Origin: Flavobacteriaceae bacterium
GTDB lineage: Bacteria; Bacteroidota; Bacteroidia; Flavobacteriales; Flavobacteriaceae
DNA length: 5,690 nt
Assembly (NCBI GenBank): GCA_016763595.1
Contig: JAESTN010000196.1
Location: 1 to 5,690, forward strand
Reading direction: 5' to 3'
The notes under the pieces are model-generated. The model did no database searches. It was not told the origin of the DNA and saw only the letters and a program-made list of their open reading frames with translations. This document shows positions 1-5,690 of this stretch, in pieces (within the stretch, counting starts at the first letter, position 1; each line of letters starts with the position of its first letter). Both the position numbers and the translations under genes were made by a program.

Positions 1-72
1 ATAATAGAATATCAAAATAGAGAACGACGCTTTGGTAAAACAAGCGAACAAATTAAAACAACAAATGAGTAA
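1..72 (+). CDS. uppS: Isoprenyl/undecaprenyl diphosphate synthase, C-terminal end (partial)
   Basis: Frame 1 is open from the left edge to a TAA at 70-72 and encodes 23 residues containing YQNRERRFGKTSEQ. The NRERRFG segment matches the conserved C-terminal RxRRFG motif of cis-prenyltransferases, as in E. coli UppS, where these arginines help bind the diphosphate of isopentenyl diphosphate. The family condenses isopentenyl diphosphate onto farnesyl diphosphate to make the C55 lipid carrier for peptidoglycan and surface glycans, at the cytoplasmic face of the inner membrane. The rest of the gene is outside the window. Its stop overlaps the bamA start by 8 bases (ATGAGTAA), which suggests co-transcription and translational coupling. 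The fragment is short, but the motif together with its position before bamA, a usual flavobacterial order, makes the call fairly safe. Confidence 0.85.
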   Translation: MIEYQNRERRFGKTSEQIKTTNE

Positions 73-2668
73 ATACACTTTTGTAGTACTATTTTTATTA
101 AGTTTTTTAACTGTACATGTAAATGCACAAGAAAAAGAAATTAAGAAAACAGAAATTACCAATTCTAAGGATACAATTCCGACAATAAAAAAACCAATAA
201 CTAAGAAGCCATCTCAAACATCTTATGTACTAGGAAAAGAATATGTTTTAGGAGGAATTACTGTGACTGGACTTAAAAAATACAGTGAAGAAACTGTGAA
301 AATTTTCACAGGCTTAAGAAATGGGCAAACAATAAAATTACCTGGAGACAAGTTAACCAGCGCTATTAAAAAACTCTATAAAAGCAAACAATTTAGCAAT
401 GTAGATGTATACTTAGATAAATTAGATGGAAATACAGCCTACTTACGATTTGATGTAAAGGAATTGCCTCAGCTTAATCAGGTAACGATAACAGGTATAA
501 AAAAATCTAAATCAAAAGAACTAACAAAAGAAACAGAGTTAAAGAAAGGAACAATGGTTACCGATAACTTAATTGTAACTTCAAAAAACTATTTTAAAAA
601 GAAATATACAGACAAAGGATTTCTAAAAACGAAAGTTTCTATCAATACCGTAAAAGACACATCCGATGTAAATGTGGTAAACATGTCTGTTCATATTGAC
701 AAAGGAACACGTATTAAAATCAAAGACATTCTATTTATAGGAAACAAAGCTTTTTCTAATAAAAAACTTAGAAAGTCTATGGAAAACACCAAACAAAAGT
801 TTTTTGGTAGGTTCTGGAAATCTTCTAAATATATCGATGATAAGTACAAAGAAGATTTAGAAAATATTTTAGATCAATATAGCAGAAAAGGATTTAGAGA
901 TGCTCGAATTTTAAGCGACCGATTAGTTTATAACGATGACAACACGATCAGTTTAGAGATTGAAATTGAAGAAGGTAAACAATACTACTTTAGTGATATT
1001 TTATTTGTTGGTAATAAAAACTATAGTGACGAATTCTTACAAAGTATTTTAAAAATTGGTAAAGGAGACATTTATAATGGTGCAGTTCTTAAAGAAAGAG
1101 TAACTGGTGATAACACTCCAGATTCTAGAGATATTCAAACACTATATCACAATAGTGGTTATTTGTTTGCTGGAGTTAATGCTGTAGAAACAAAAGTTGT
1201 TGATGACTCTATTACTGTAGAAATCAGAATTAGAGAAGATGAACAAGCAAGAATTAAAAAAGTAACTGTTATTGGTAACGAAAAAACCAATGATCATGTT
1301 ATTTATAGAGAATTAAGAGTAAAGCCAGGAGATTTATTTAGTAGGTCAGCAATTATTAGATCTATTAGAGAAATAGGACAATTAGGTTTCTTTGACACGA
1401 ATGTAACTCCAGATGTAAAACCAGATTACCAAAATAAAACTGCAGATATTGACTTTACTGTTGTAGAAAAAGGCGGAAGTCAAATAGAACTACAAGGTGG
1501 TTATGGTGGTGGAGCGTTTATTGGTACATTAGGTTTATCTTTTAATAATTTCGCTATCAAAAACCTTTTTAAGAAAGAGGCATACAAACCATTACCTACT
1601 GGTGATGGGCAAAAGCTATCTTTACGATTACAAGCAAGTAGAACTTATAGTACCTATAGTTTTTCATTCACAGAACCTTGGCTAGGGGGTAAAAAACCAC
1701 AATCATTTTCTTTTTCTGTTTACAACTCTAATCAATATCAATATGATTACACTACAGGAATCATTGATAAAGATCAAAGTTTAAAAATTATTGGAGCAAC
1801 TATTGGTCTAGGAAGACGTTTGCAATGGCCAGATGATTATTTTCAATTATCACAAACGATCAGTTATCAAAGTTTTAATTTAAATAATTATGGATTTAGA
1901 GTAGGAACCGATATTTTAAGTAATGGAAGCTTAAACAATTTGGCTTACAACATTAGCCTTTCGAGAAATTCTACTGGACCCTCATTAATTTTCCCTACCT
2001 ATGGTTCTGAATTTACTATAGGCGCAAAATTCACATTTCCATATTCATTGGTAAACAACAAAGATTACTCTGAACCATCAAACCTTAATGCTACCGAAAA
2101 AAACGACTACTTGGCTGATAAATATAAGTGGATGGAATACTATAAAATTAGTTTTAAAGGGAAATGGTATACTGCATTTACAAACAAGTTGGTTTTAATG
2201 ATGAATGCAGAAGGAGGCTTCTTAGGACACTATAACAATAAGGTTGGAGCAACACCTTTTGAACGGTTTTTTGTTGGAGGAGATGGACTCGCTGCTTATC
2301 AATTAGATGGTAGAGAAACTATAGGCTTAAGAGGATATGAAAACAACAGATTATCTTCAACAATTGGAGGAACCATCTATAATAAATTTCAATTAGAATT
2401 AAGGTATTCAATTACCGATAAACCTGCTGCATCAATTTACACTTTAGGTTTTTTAGAAGCGGGGAATTCTTATGACAATTTTAGTAGTTTTAATCCGTTT
2501 GAATTAAAAAGATCTGCTGGGGTTGGAGTCCGTATATTTATGCCTGCCTTTGGTTTATTAGGTATTGATTTTGCACATGGTTTTGATTCATTACCACTAT
2601 ACAACAATACACCTAATGCACCGAAATCGGGATGGCAAACTCACTTTATAATAGGAAGACAATTCTAA
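65..2668 (+). CDS. bamA: BamA, outer-membrane protein assembly insertase
   Basis: This 867-aa Omp85-family protein folds and inserts beta-barrel proteins into the outer membrane. Residues 1-21 form a signal peptide ending VNA, with cleavage predicted before Q22. A Lys/Thr/Pro-rich linker (about 22-58) follows, then five POTRA domains at roughly 60-135, 136-215, 216-305, 306-393 and 394-469. Their beta-strands recur as V/ITGxK or GNK/GNE motifs. The C-terminal barrel runs from about 471, starting near QGGYGGG. The loop-6 motif is GLRGYEN (LRGY at 755-758), equivalent to VRGF of proteobacterial BamA. The chain ends in GRQF, a terminal aromatic typical of outer-membrane barrels. I chose the ATG at 65 because it gives a compact signal peptide and overlaps the uppS stop. 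An in-frame TTG at 32 would add 11 hydrophilic residues and lies deep in uppS. The length is normal for Bacteroidota BamA. I see no frameshift or missing domain. Confidence 0.96.
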   Translation: MSKYTFVVLFLLSFLTVHVNAQEKEIKKTEITNSKDTIPTIKKPITKKPSQTSYVLGKEYVLGGITVTGLKKYSEETVKIFTGLRNGQTIKLPGDKLTSAIKKLYKSKQFSNVDVYLDKLDGNTAYLRFDVKELPQLNQVTITGIKKSKSKELTKETELKKGTMVTDNLIVTSKNYFKKKYTDKGFLKTKVSINTVKDTSDVNVVNMSVHIDKGTRIKIKDILFIGNKAFSNKKLRKSMENTKQKFFGRFWKSSKYIDDKYKEDLENILDQYSRKGFRDARILSDRLVYNDDNTISLEIEIEEGKQYYFSDILFVGNKNYSDEFLQSILKIGKGDIYNGAVLKERVTGDNTPDSRDIQTLYHNSGYLFAGVNAVETKVVDDSITVEIRIREDEQARIKKVTVIGNEKTNDHVIYRELRVKPGDLFSRSAIIRSIREIGQLGFFDTNVTPDVKPDYQNKTADIDFTVVEKGGSQIELQGGYGGGAFIGTLGLSFNNFAIKNLFKKEAYKPLPTGDGQKLSLRLQASRTYSTYSFSFTEPWLGGKKPQSFSFSVYNSNQYQYDYTTGIIDKDQSLKIIGATIGLGRRLQWPDDYFQLSQTISYQSFNLNNYGFRVGTDILSNGSLNNLAYNISLSRNSTGPSLIFPTYGSEFTIGAKFTFPYSLVNNKDYSEPSNLNATEKNDYLADKYKWMEYYKISFKGKWYTAFTNKLVLMMNAEGGFLGHYNNKVGATPFERFFVGGDGLAAYQLDGRETIGLRGYENNRLSSTIGGTIYNKFQLELRYSITDKPAASIYTLGFLEAGNSYDNFSSFNPFELKRSAGVGVRIFMPAFGLLGIDFAHGFDSLPLYNNTPNAPKSGWQTHFIIGRQF

Positions 2669-2701
2669 AATAAATGTGAAAATTTTGTACGAAACAATTT
2701 T

Positions 2702-2717
2702 TGGCATGATTCTTTCA
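2702..2717 (+). promoter_or_regulatory. Candidate sigma-54 (-24/-12) promoter for the ompH pair
   Basis: In the 68-base gap after bamA, TGGCATG-ATTC-TTTCA resembles the sigma-54 consensus TGGCACG-N4-TTGCA. The GG of the -24 element is intact at 2703-2704 and the element spacing is correct. The -12 element has TC at 2715-2716 instead of GC, and C to T is the one change in the -24 element. Initiation would fall near 2728, about 9 bases before the ompH ATG at 2737. No Bacteroidota -7 element (TAnnTTTG) is visible in the gap as an alternative. The degenerate -12 GC dinucleotide is the main weakness. If real, it would allow the chaperone genes to be expressed separately from uppS-bamA under an enhancer-binding activator. 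Confidence 0.4.
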
Positions 2718-2736
2718 AAATAATAACTAATTAACA

Positions 2737-3456
2737 ATGAAAAATTTAATAACAGTAATCGTTCTTTTCTTTTCAATACAAATTAGCATTGCCCAAAAAA
2801 GCCAAAGTATTGCTTATATAGATATGGAATACATTTTAGAGAATGTTCCTGAATATGTAACTGCTGAAAACAATTTAAAAACAAAGGTTGAAACTTGGAA
2901 AGCGAAGTTAAAAAAGCTTGAGCGACATATAGAAGTTCTTAAAACAGATTTGGCAAACGAAAAAGCAATTCTAACGAACGATTTAATTGAAGAAAGAGAA
3001 GAAGACATTATTATTAAACAAGAAGAACTAGCAAGACTAGAGTCTCTATATTTTGGTCCAAATGGGGATATGTTTTTGTTAAGAAAACAATTAATTAAGC
3101 CCATTCAAGATTTAGTTTACAATTCTATTCAAGGAATTGCAAAAAGAAAAAAATATGACTTTGTTTTTGATAAATCTAGTGAATTAGTGATGCTATATTC
3201 GAATAAAAAATACGATATTAGCGAACTCGTTTTATCAAGCATCGTTAAAGATAGAAGAATTAAAACTTCTAAGAAAAATATTTCAGCGAAGAAAACCGAA
3301 GCGTTGAAAAAACTTGAAGCTATTAAACAAGCAAAGCTTAAGAAGAGAGAAGCATTAAAAAAATCGATTCAAGCCAAAAGAGCGGCTAAATTAAAAGAGA
3401 GAGACGCAAAAAGAAAATTATTACTAGAGAAAAAGAAGAAAACAAAGAAAAGTTAA
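2737..3456 (+). CDS. OmpH/Skp-family periplasmic chaperone with basic C-terminal extension
   Basis: This 239-aa secreted protein has a signal peptide at residues 1-19 (ending SIA, cleavage before Q20). It has the Skp-type N-terminal strand IAYIDMEYILENVPEY at about 25-40, a long charged coiled-coil hairpin at about 41-120, and a return segment with YDFVFDKSSELVMLY at about 140-154. Skp/OmpH proteins are trimeric periplasmic holdases that bind unfolded outer-membrane proteins and deliver them to BamA, and the position directly after bamA fits that role. The oddity is residues 171-239: by hand count 31 of 69 are Lys or Arg and only 7 are acidic. These residues form a probable extended helix with an 18-residue internal repeat (AKLKKREA at 199, AKLKERDA at 217). 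Ordinary Skp proteins of about 160-170 aa lack this tail. It may bind membrane lipid, LPS or another polyanion, but that is inference. Confidence 0.88.
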   Translation: MKNLITVIVLFFSIQISIAQKSQSIAYIDMEYILENVPEYVTAENNLKTKVETWKAKLKKLERHIEVLKTDLANEKAILTNDLIEEREEDIIIKQEELARLESLYFGPNGDMFLLRKQLIKPIQDLVYNSIQGIAKRKKYDFVFDKSSELVMLYSNKKYDISELVLSSIVKDRRIKTSKKNISAKKTEALKKLEAIKQAKLKKREALKKSIQAKRAAKLKERDAKRKLLLEKKKKTKKS

Positions 3457-3482
3457 CAATAAAAAATAAATTAAATTTAAAC

Positions 3483-3488
3483 AAGGAG
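3483..3488 (+). promoter_or_regulatory. Shine-Dalgarno-like AAGGAG, abnormally close to the second ompH start
   Basis: AAGGAG sits in the 34-base gap between the two ompH genes, but only two bases (AG) separate it from the ATG at 3491. Canonical spacing is about 5-9 bases. Bacteroidota generally rely little on Shine-Dalgarno pairing, and the A/T-rich unstructured stretch at 3457-3482 may matter more for initiation. No later in-frame ATG at a suitable distance would preserve the signal peptide, so the start stays at 3491. Confidence 0.35.
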
Positions 3489-3490
3489 AG

Positions 3491-4000
3491 ATGAAACAAT
3501 TTAAGAAGTTACTATTAATCGCTGTATTTATGTTAGGTGCTGTTGGAGTTACAAATGCACAAAAAATAGGACATGTAGATACTGCGAAACTTTTTCAAGA
3601 AATGCCAGGAACAATAAAAATGAAGGCTGAACTTGAAAAAATGAGTAAAACTTACAGAGACGAGATTGTTGCTTTAGAAAAAAGGTTACAAGACAAACTT
3701 AAAAGGTACGAAGCTGAAGCTAAGGCTCAAACCCAAGACACCAACGCTAAAAGACAAGCTGAAGTTCAGCAAGATGGTGCAAGGGTTCAACAAGCAAAAC
3801 AATTTGCTACTCAGGAGTTGCAGAAAAAGGAAGCTGAATTATCTAACCCTTTAATTATAAAAGCGCAACAAGCAATTAAAGATGTTGCAGCTGAAAAAGG
3901 ATTAATTTACATATTCAACTCAGCTCCAGGAGGTGGATTAATTGTTTTCGATAAAGGAATTGATATCTTCAATGCAGTTAAAGCTAAATTAGGATTCTAA
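3491..4000 (+). CDS. OmpH/Skp-family periplasmic chaperone (second copy)
   Basis: This 169-aa protein has standard Skp length and layout. Residues 1-23 are a signal peptide ending TNA, with cleavage before Q24. The strand KIGHVDTAKLFQEMPG (25-40) is the typical OmpH N-terminal segment. Residues about 42-120 form a Glu/Lys/Gln-rich coiled-coil arm. A C-terminal strand segment (GLIYIFNSAPGGG, about 137-149) precedes the terminal KAKLGF. The family acts as a trimeric jellyfish-shaped holdase for outer-membrane proteins in the periplasm. It lies 34 bases after the longer OmpH gene and is probably co-transcribed with it, with a strong terminator after its stop. The two copies share architecture but have diverged clearly in sequence, so they look like an old duplication with divided roles, not a recent copy. 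Because of its standard length I consider this one the likelier functional Skp equivalent. Confidence 0.92.
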   Translation: MKQFKKLLLIAVFMLGAVGVTNAQKIGHVDTAKLFQEMPGTIKMKAELEKMSKTYRDEIVALEKRLQDKLKRYEAEAKAQTQDTNAKRQAEVQQDGARVQQAKQFATQELQKKEAELSNPLIIKAQQAIKDVAAEKGLIYIFNSAPGGGLIVFDKGIDIFNAVKAKLGF

Positions 4001-4025
4001 GTAGATCTTTTACATATTATCATAA

Positions 4026-4060
4026 AAAAAACCTACTTTTTAAAGTAGGTTTTTTATTTT
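4026..4060 (+). terminator. Strong intrinsic terminator ending the bamA-ompH-ompH block
   Basis: The arms at 4026-4039 and 4042-4055 are perfectly complementary. The core CCTACTT pairs with AAGTAGG, flanked by an A-run on the left and a T-run on the right. Allowing a 4-base loop, 13 pairs remain. T-rich sequence continues to 4061. Because the palindrome has A-runs before and T-runs after, it could also stop transcription on the minus strand. It lies 26 bases after the second ompH stop and ends about 10 bases before the murI start, so it separates murI from the upstream operon. Confidence 0.93.
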
Positions 4061-4062
4061 TG
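4055..4062 (+). promoter_or_regulatory. Candidate Bacteroidota -7 promoter element for murI
   Basis: TATTTTTG matches the Bacteroidota sigma-A -7 consensus TAnnTTTG at every fixed position. Its first base is the last base of the terminator stem. Initiation about 7 bases after its centre would give a murI leader of only a few bases or none. No clear TTTG -33 element is seen about 20 bases upstream, where the terminator stem lies. A T-rich terminator tail followed by G can produce this motif by chance, so confidence is modest. Confidence 0.35.
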
Positions 4063-4069
4063 TTACTAT

Positions 4070-4864
4070 ATGAAATCTACTTATAATAATCCAATAGGAA
4101 TTTTTGACTCTGGAGTTGGTGGCACATCCATCTGGAAAGAAATACATCAACTTCTACCAAATGAGAACACCATATACTTAGCTGATAGTAAATATGCTCC
4201 TTATGGTCTAAAGAGCAAAGATGAAATCATCAATCTATCTATAAAAAACACGGAGTATTTATTAAATAAAAACTGTAAGCTTATTGTGGTAGCGTGTAAT
4301 ACGGCAACTACAAATGCCATTTCTCACCTAAGAGAAAAATACAACGTTCCATTTATTGGCATTGAACCAGCAATTAAACCAGCTTCACTAAACACAACAA
4401 CAAATAACATTGGTATTTTAGCTACCAGAGGCACCTTAAACAGCCTGTTATTTGCGACTACGTCTAATCAATTAAGTGACAAAATAAATATCATTGAGCA
4501 AGTAGGTGAAGGCTTGGTTGAACTTATCGAAAAAGGTCAACTATACTCTCCTAACATGACAATACTGTTAAACAAACACATCGCTGTATTCTTAAAGTTC
4601 AACATTGATTACTTAGTACTCGGCTGTACACATTATCCCTATTTAATTCCGCAAATACAAAAAATAATTGGCAGTGAAATTAGGATAATTGACTCAGGGT
4701 ATGCTGTAGCTAAGCAAACAAAAAGAGTCTTAGAAAAAAATAATTTATTGAATTTAAACGGGGCTGACGGCTATAATAAATTCTATTCCAATGCTGACAA
4801 AAAGATTTTAGATGATCTTTTATATCAACATAAAAAAGCATCCGTTGATTTCTTAGATTTTTAA
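4070..4864 (+). CDS. murI: Glutamate racemase MurI
   Basis: This 264-aa cytoplasmic enzyme interconverts L- and D-glutamate without a cofactor and supplies D-Glu for the peptidoglycan stem peptide through MurD. The signature motifs are all present: PIGIFDSGVGG with Asp13 and Ser14, VVACNTATT with catalytic Cys76, and LGCTHYPYL with the second catalytic Cys186 and His188. ADS (39-41) and APYG (43-46) match the substrate-pocket region. Glu154 in LIEKG aligns by eye with the catalytic-site Glu of other MurI enzymes. The length is normal for the family. The ATG at 4070 puts the first motif at residue 8, as expected. A terminator just upstream means murI needs its own promoter or depends on read-through. 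It converges on the PorP/SprF-like gene with one base between the two stop codons. There is no sign of damage, and it should be a functional and probably essential enzyme. Confidence 0.97.
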   Translation: MKSTYNNPIGIFDSGVGGTSIWKEIHQLLPNENTIYLADSKYAPYGLKSKDEIINLSIKNTEYLLNKNCKLIVVACNTATTNAISHLREKYNVPFIGIEPAIKPASLNTTTNNIGILATRGTLNSLLFATTSNQLSDKINIIEQVGEGLVELIEKGQLYSPNMTILLNKHIAVFLKFNIDYLVLGCTHYPYLIPQIQKIIGSEIRIIDSGYAVAKQTKRVLEKNNLLNLNGADGYNKFYSNADKKILDDLLYQHKKASVDFLDF

Positions 4865-4865
4865 C

Positions 4866-5690
4866 CTAAAAAGAAGAATTAATATTAGGACAAGCTGCCG
4901 CTCTAGCTCTTTTACAGAATACATTAAACCCTAAAGTAACTTGATGATATGTAGCATCAGAAAAAACAATATTTCCGAGCTGTTTTGTATAGGTATATGA
5001 AAGCATCATTTGCTTATAGTTTACCCCAACTATTGGAGTAACATATTGTAAATTCTCTATAGCTCCTTTATCAAAGCTTCTTCTATAAGATAGTGCCGCC
5101 CATAAAGTTGCATCACTAAATTTTTTATATGCCTTTATATTAAAGTCTGCAATCGTTTCTCCAGTTCCTTCTCTTAATTGCAACATAAATGAAGGCTCAA
5201 ATTGAACTTTCTCTCTGTAATTAAAGAAATACCCTGCACTAAAGATGTAGTTTCTTAGGTCTAAAGGTTCTAGACTATTATTCAAATTATTCTTAGCCGA
5301 TAACAATAAATTTTTTACTGTAAAATAAGAAGAAAAACCTGCTCTATGATAGGCTACACTAAAATCTGCATTAAAATAACTCGAACTTTCAATTAGCTGC
5401 TGTACTGCTCTATCTCCAAAAAAGGTTCTTTGATCTGTTTGATTTTGAACCATAGTTGCAGATAGACCAAAAGATAACTGTTCAAAAACACTTCCATTAC
5501 CCATTTCTAAATGATAGGCATAGGTTGCTTGAATTCCTTTTTGAGAATGAAAACCATTTTTATCATTAAAAGCAACAAAACCCAAGGCCATATTGTCTCC
5601 AAACTTATTATGAAAACTTACTGTTTGTAACTCAGGTGCATTTGCAATTCCTTGCCATTGTTTTCTACCTGTAAATCTAATTTTACCACA
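4866..5690 (-). CDS. PorP/SprF-family outer-membrane protein linked to type IX secretion (N-terminus missing)
   Basis: The reverse-strand frame is open from the right edge to a TAG at 4866-4868 and gives 274 residues. A Met codon at 5589-5591 could be mistaken for the start, but the 33 residues before it contain RKQWQGIANAPELQTVSF. That matches the PorP/SprF hallmark (roughly RxQWxGxxxAPxTQTxS), so the gene begins outside the window and lacks perhaps 30-60 residues including its signal peptide. The remainder is rich in alternating hydrophobic/aromatic strands typical of an outer-membrane barrel (such as YHQVTLGFNVF near the end). It ends in Phe, with two Cys residues at fragment positions 259 and 267. 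Characterised members act with the T9SS in exporting and anchoring large surface adhesins such as SprB. The family has many paralogues per genome and the specific client cannot be told here. No terminator is visible between it and murI. Confidence 0.88.
   Translation of the reverse strand, partial: CGKIRFTGRKQWQGIANAPELQTVSFHNKFGDNMALGFVAFNDKNGFHSQKGIQATYAYHLEMGNGSVFEQLSFGLSATMVQNQTDQRTFFGDRAVQQLIESSSYFNADFSVAYHRAGFSSYFTVKNLLLSAKNNLNNSLEPLDLRNYIFSAGYFFNYREKVQFEPSFMLQLREGTGETIADFNIKAYKKFSDATLWAALSYRRSFDKGAIENLQYVTPIVGVNYKQMMLSYTYTKQLGNIVFSDATYHQVTLGFNVFCKRARAAACPNINSSF

Noticed and set aside
32..64. TTG at 32 as the start of bamA
   Set aside because: It would place 11 polar residues before the signal peptide and start deep inside uppS. 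The ATG at 65 gives a textbook signal peptide and a short stop/start overlap.
2675..2692. AAATTTTG near the end of bamA as a -7 promoter element
   Set aside because: It misses the leading T of TAnnTTTG and has no -33 TTTG at the right distance. AT-rich sequence yields such partial matches often.
2679..2706. AAAATTTTG / CAATTTTTGG as an inverted repeat or terminator after bamA
   Set aside because: The arms do not pair beyond a few A-T bases and there is no GC core or T-tail, so there is no convincing terminator between bamA and the first ompH gene.
2814..3104. Reverse-strand open frame of 96 codons inside the first ompH gene
   Set aside because: It lies wholly antisense to a well-supported coding region. 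Its Ser/Phe/Lys-rich translation has no recognisable domain, and its composition is what the complement of a Lys/Glu-rich coiled-coil gene produces.
4849..4880. Possible hairpin TTTTTA-ACC-TAAAAA at the murI/PorP junction as a bidirectional terminator
   Set aside because: The stem is only six A-T pairs with mismatches on both sides and a three-base loop, too weak to call a terminator.
5589..5591. Met codon as the start of the PorP/SprF gene
   Set aside because: The frame stays open to the window edge, and the family hallmark RKQWQGIANAP lies upstream of this Met, so it is internal.

Overview
The window looks like a chromosomal segment from a member of the Bacteroidota, most likely a marine-type Flavobacteriaceae. 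The DNA is visibly AT-rich. The gene order uppS-bamA-ompH-ompH-murI is typical of that group. BamA carries Bacteroidota-style features such as a GLRGYEN loop-6 motif, and the last gene belongs to the PorP/SprF family, which is tied to the Bacteroidota type IX secretion system (T9SS).

Layout from left to right. Bases 1-72 are the 3' end of uppS, the synthase of the undecaprenyl diphosphate lipid carrier. Its last 8 bases overlap the ATG of bamA (65-2668), the outer-membrane protein insertase. A 68-base gap follows and contains a candidate sigma-54 type -24/-12 promoter. Next come two tandem secreted OmpH/Skp-family proteins: one of 239 aa with an unusually basic C-terminal tail (2737-3456) and one of 169 aa with ordinary Skp architecture (3491-4000). 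A strong intrinsic terminator (about 4026-4060) closes this block. Only ten bases beyond it starts murI, glutamate racemase (4070-4864). Its only visible promoter element is a Bacteroidota -7 match embedded in the terminator's T-tail. On the minus strand, converging on murI with a one-base gap, is a PorP/SprF-like protein (4866-5690) whose start lies beyond the right edge.

Functionally this is an envelope-biogenesis locus. UppS makes the lipid carrier for peptidoglycan and glycans, MurI supplies D-glutamate for the peptidoglycan stem peptide, the Skp-like proteins should hold unfolded outer-membrane proteins in the periplasm, and BamA inserts them. The PorP/SprF protein is a probable BamA client linked to T9SS export. 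There are no RNA genes, mobile elements or CRISPR arrays, and no gene-free stretch over 300 bases. I see no clear new system. The points most worth checking are the candidate sigma-54 promoter, the cationic Skp tail, the terminator/promoter overlap at murI, and what lies upstream of the PorP/SprF gene.
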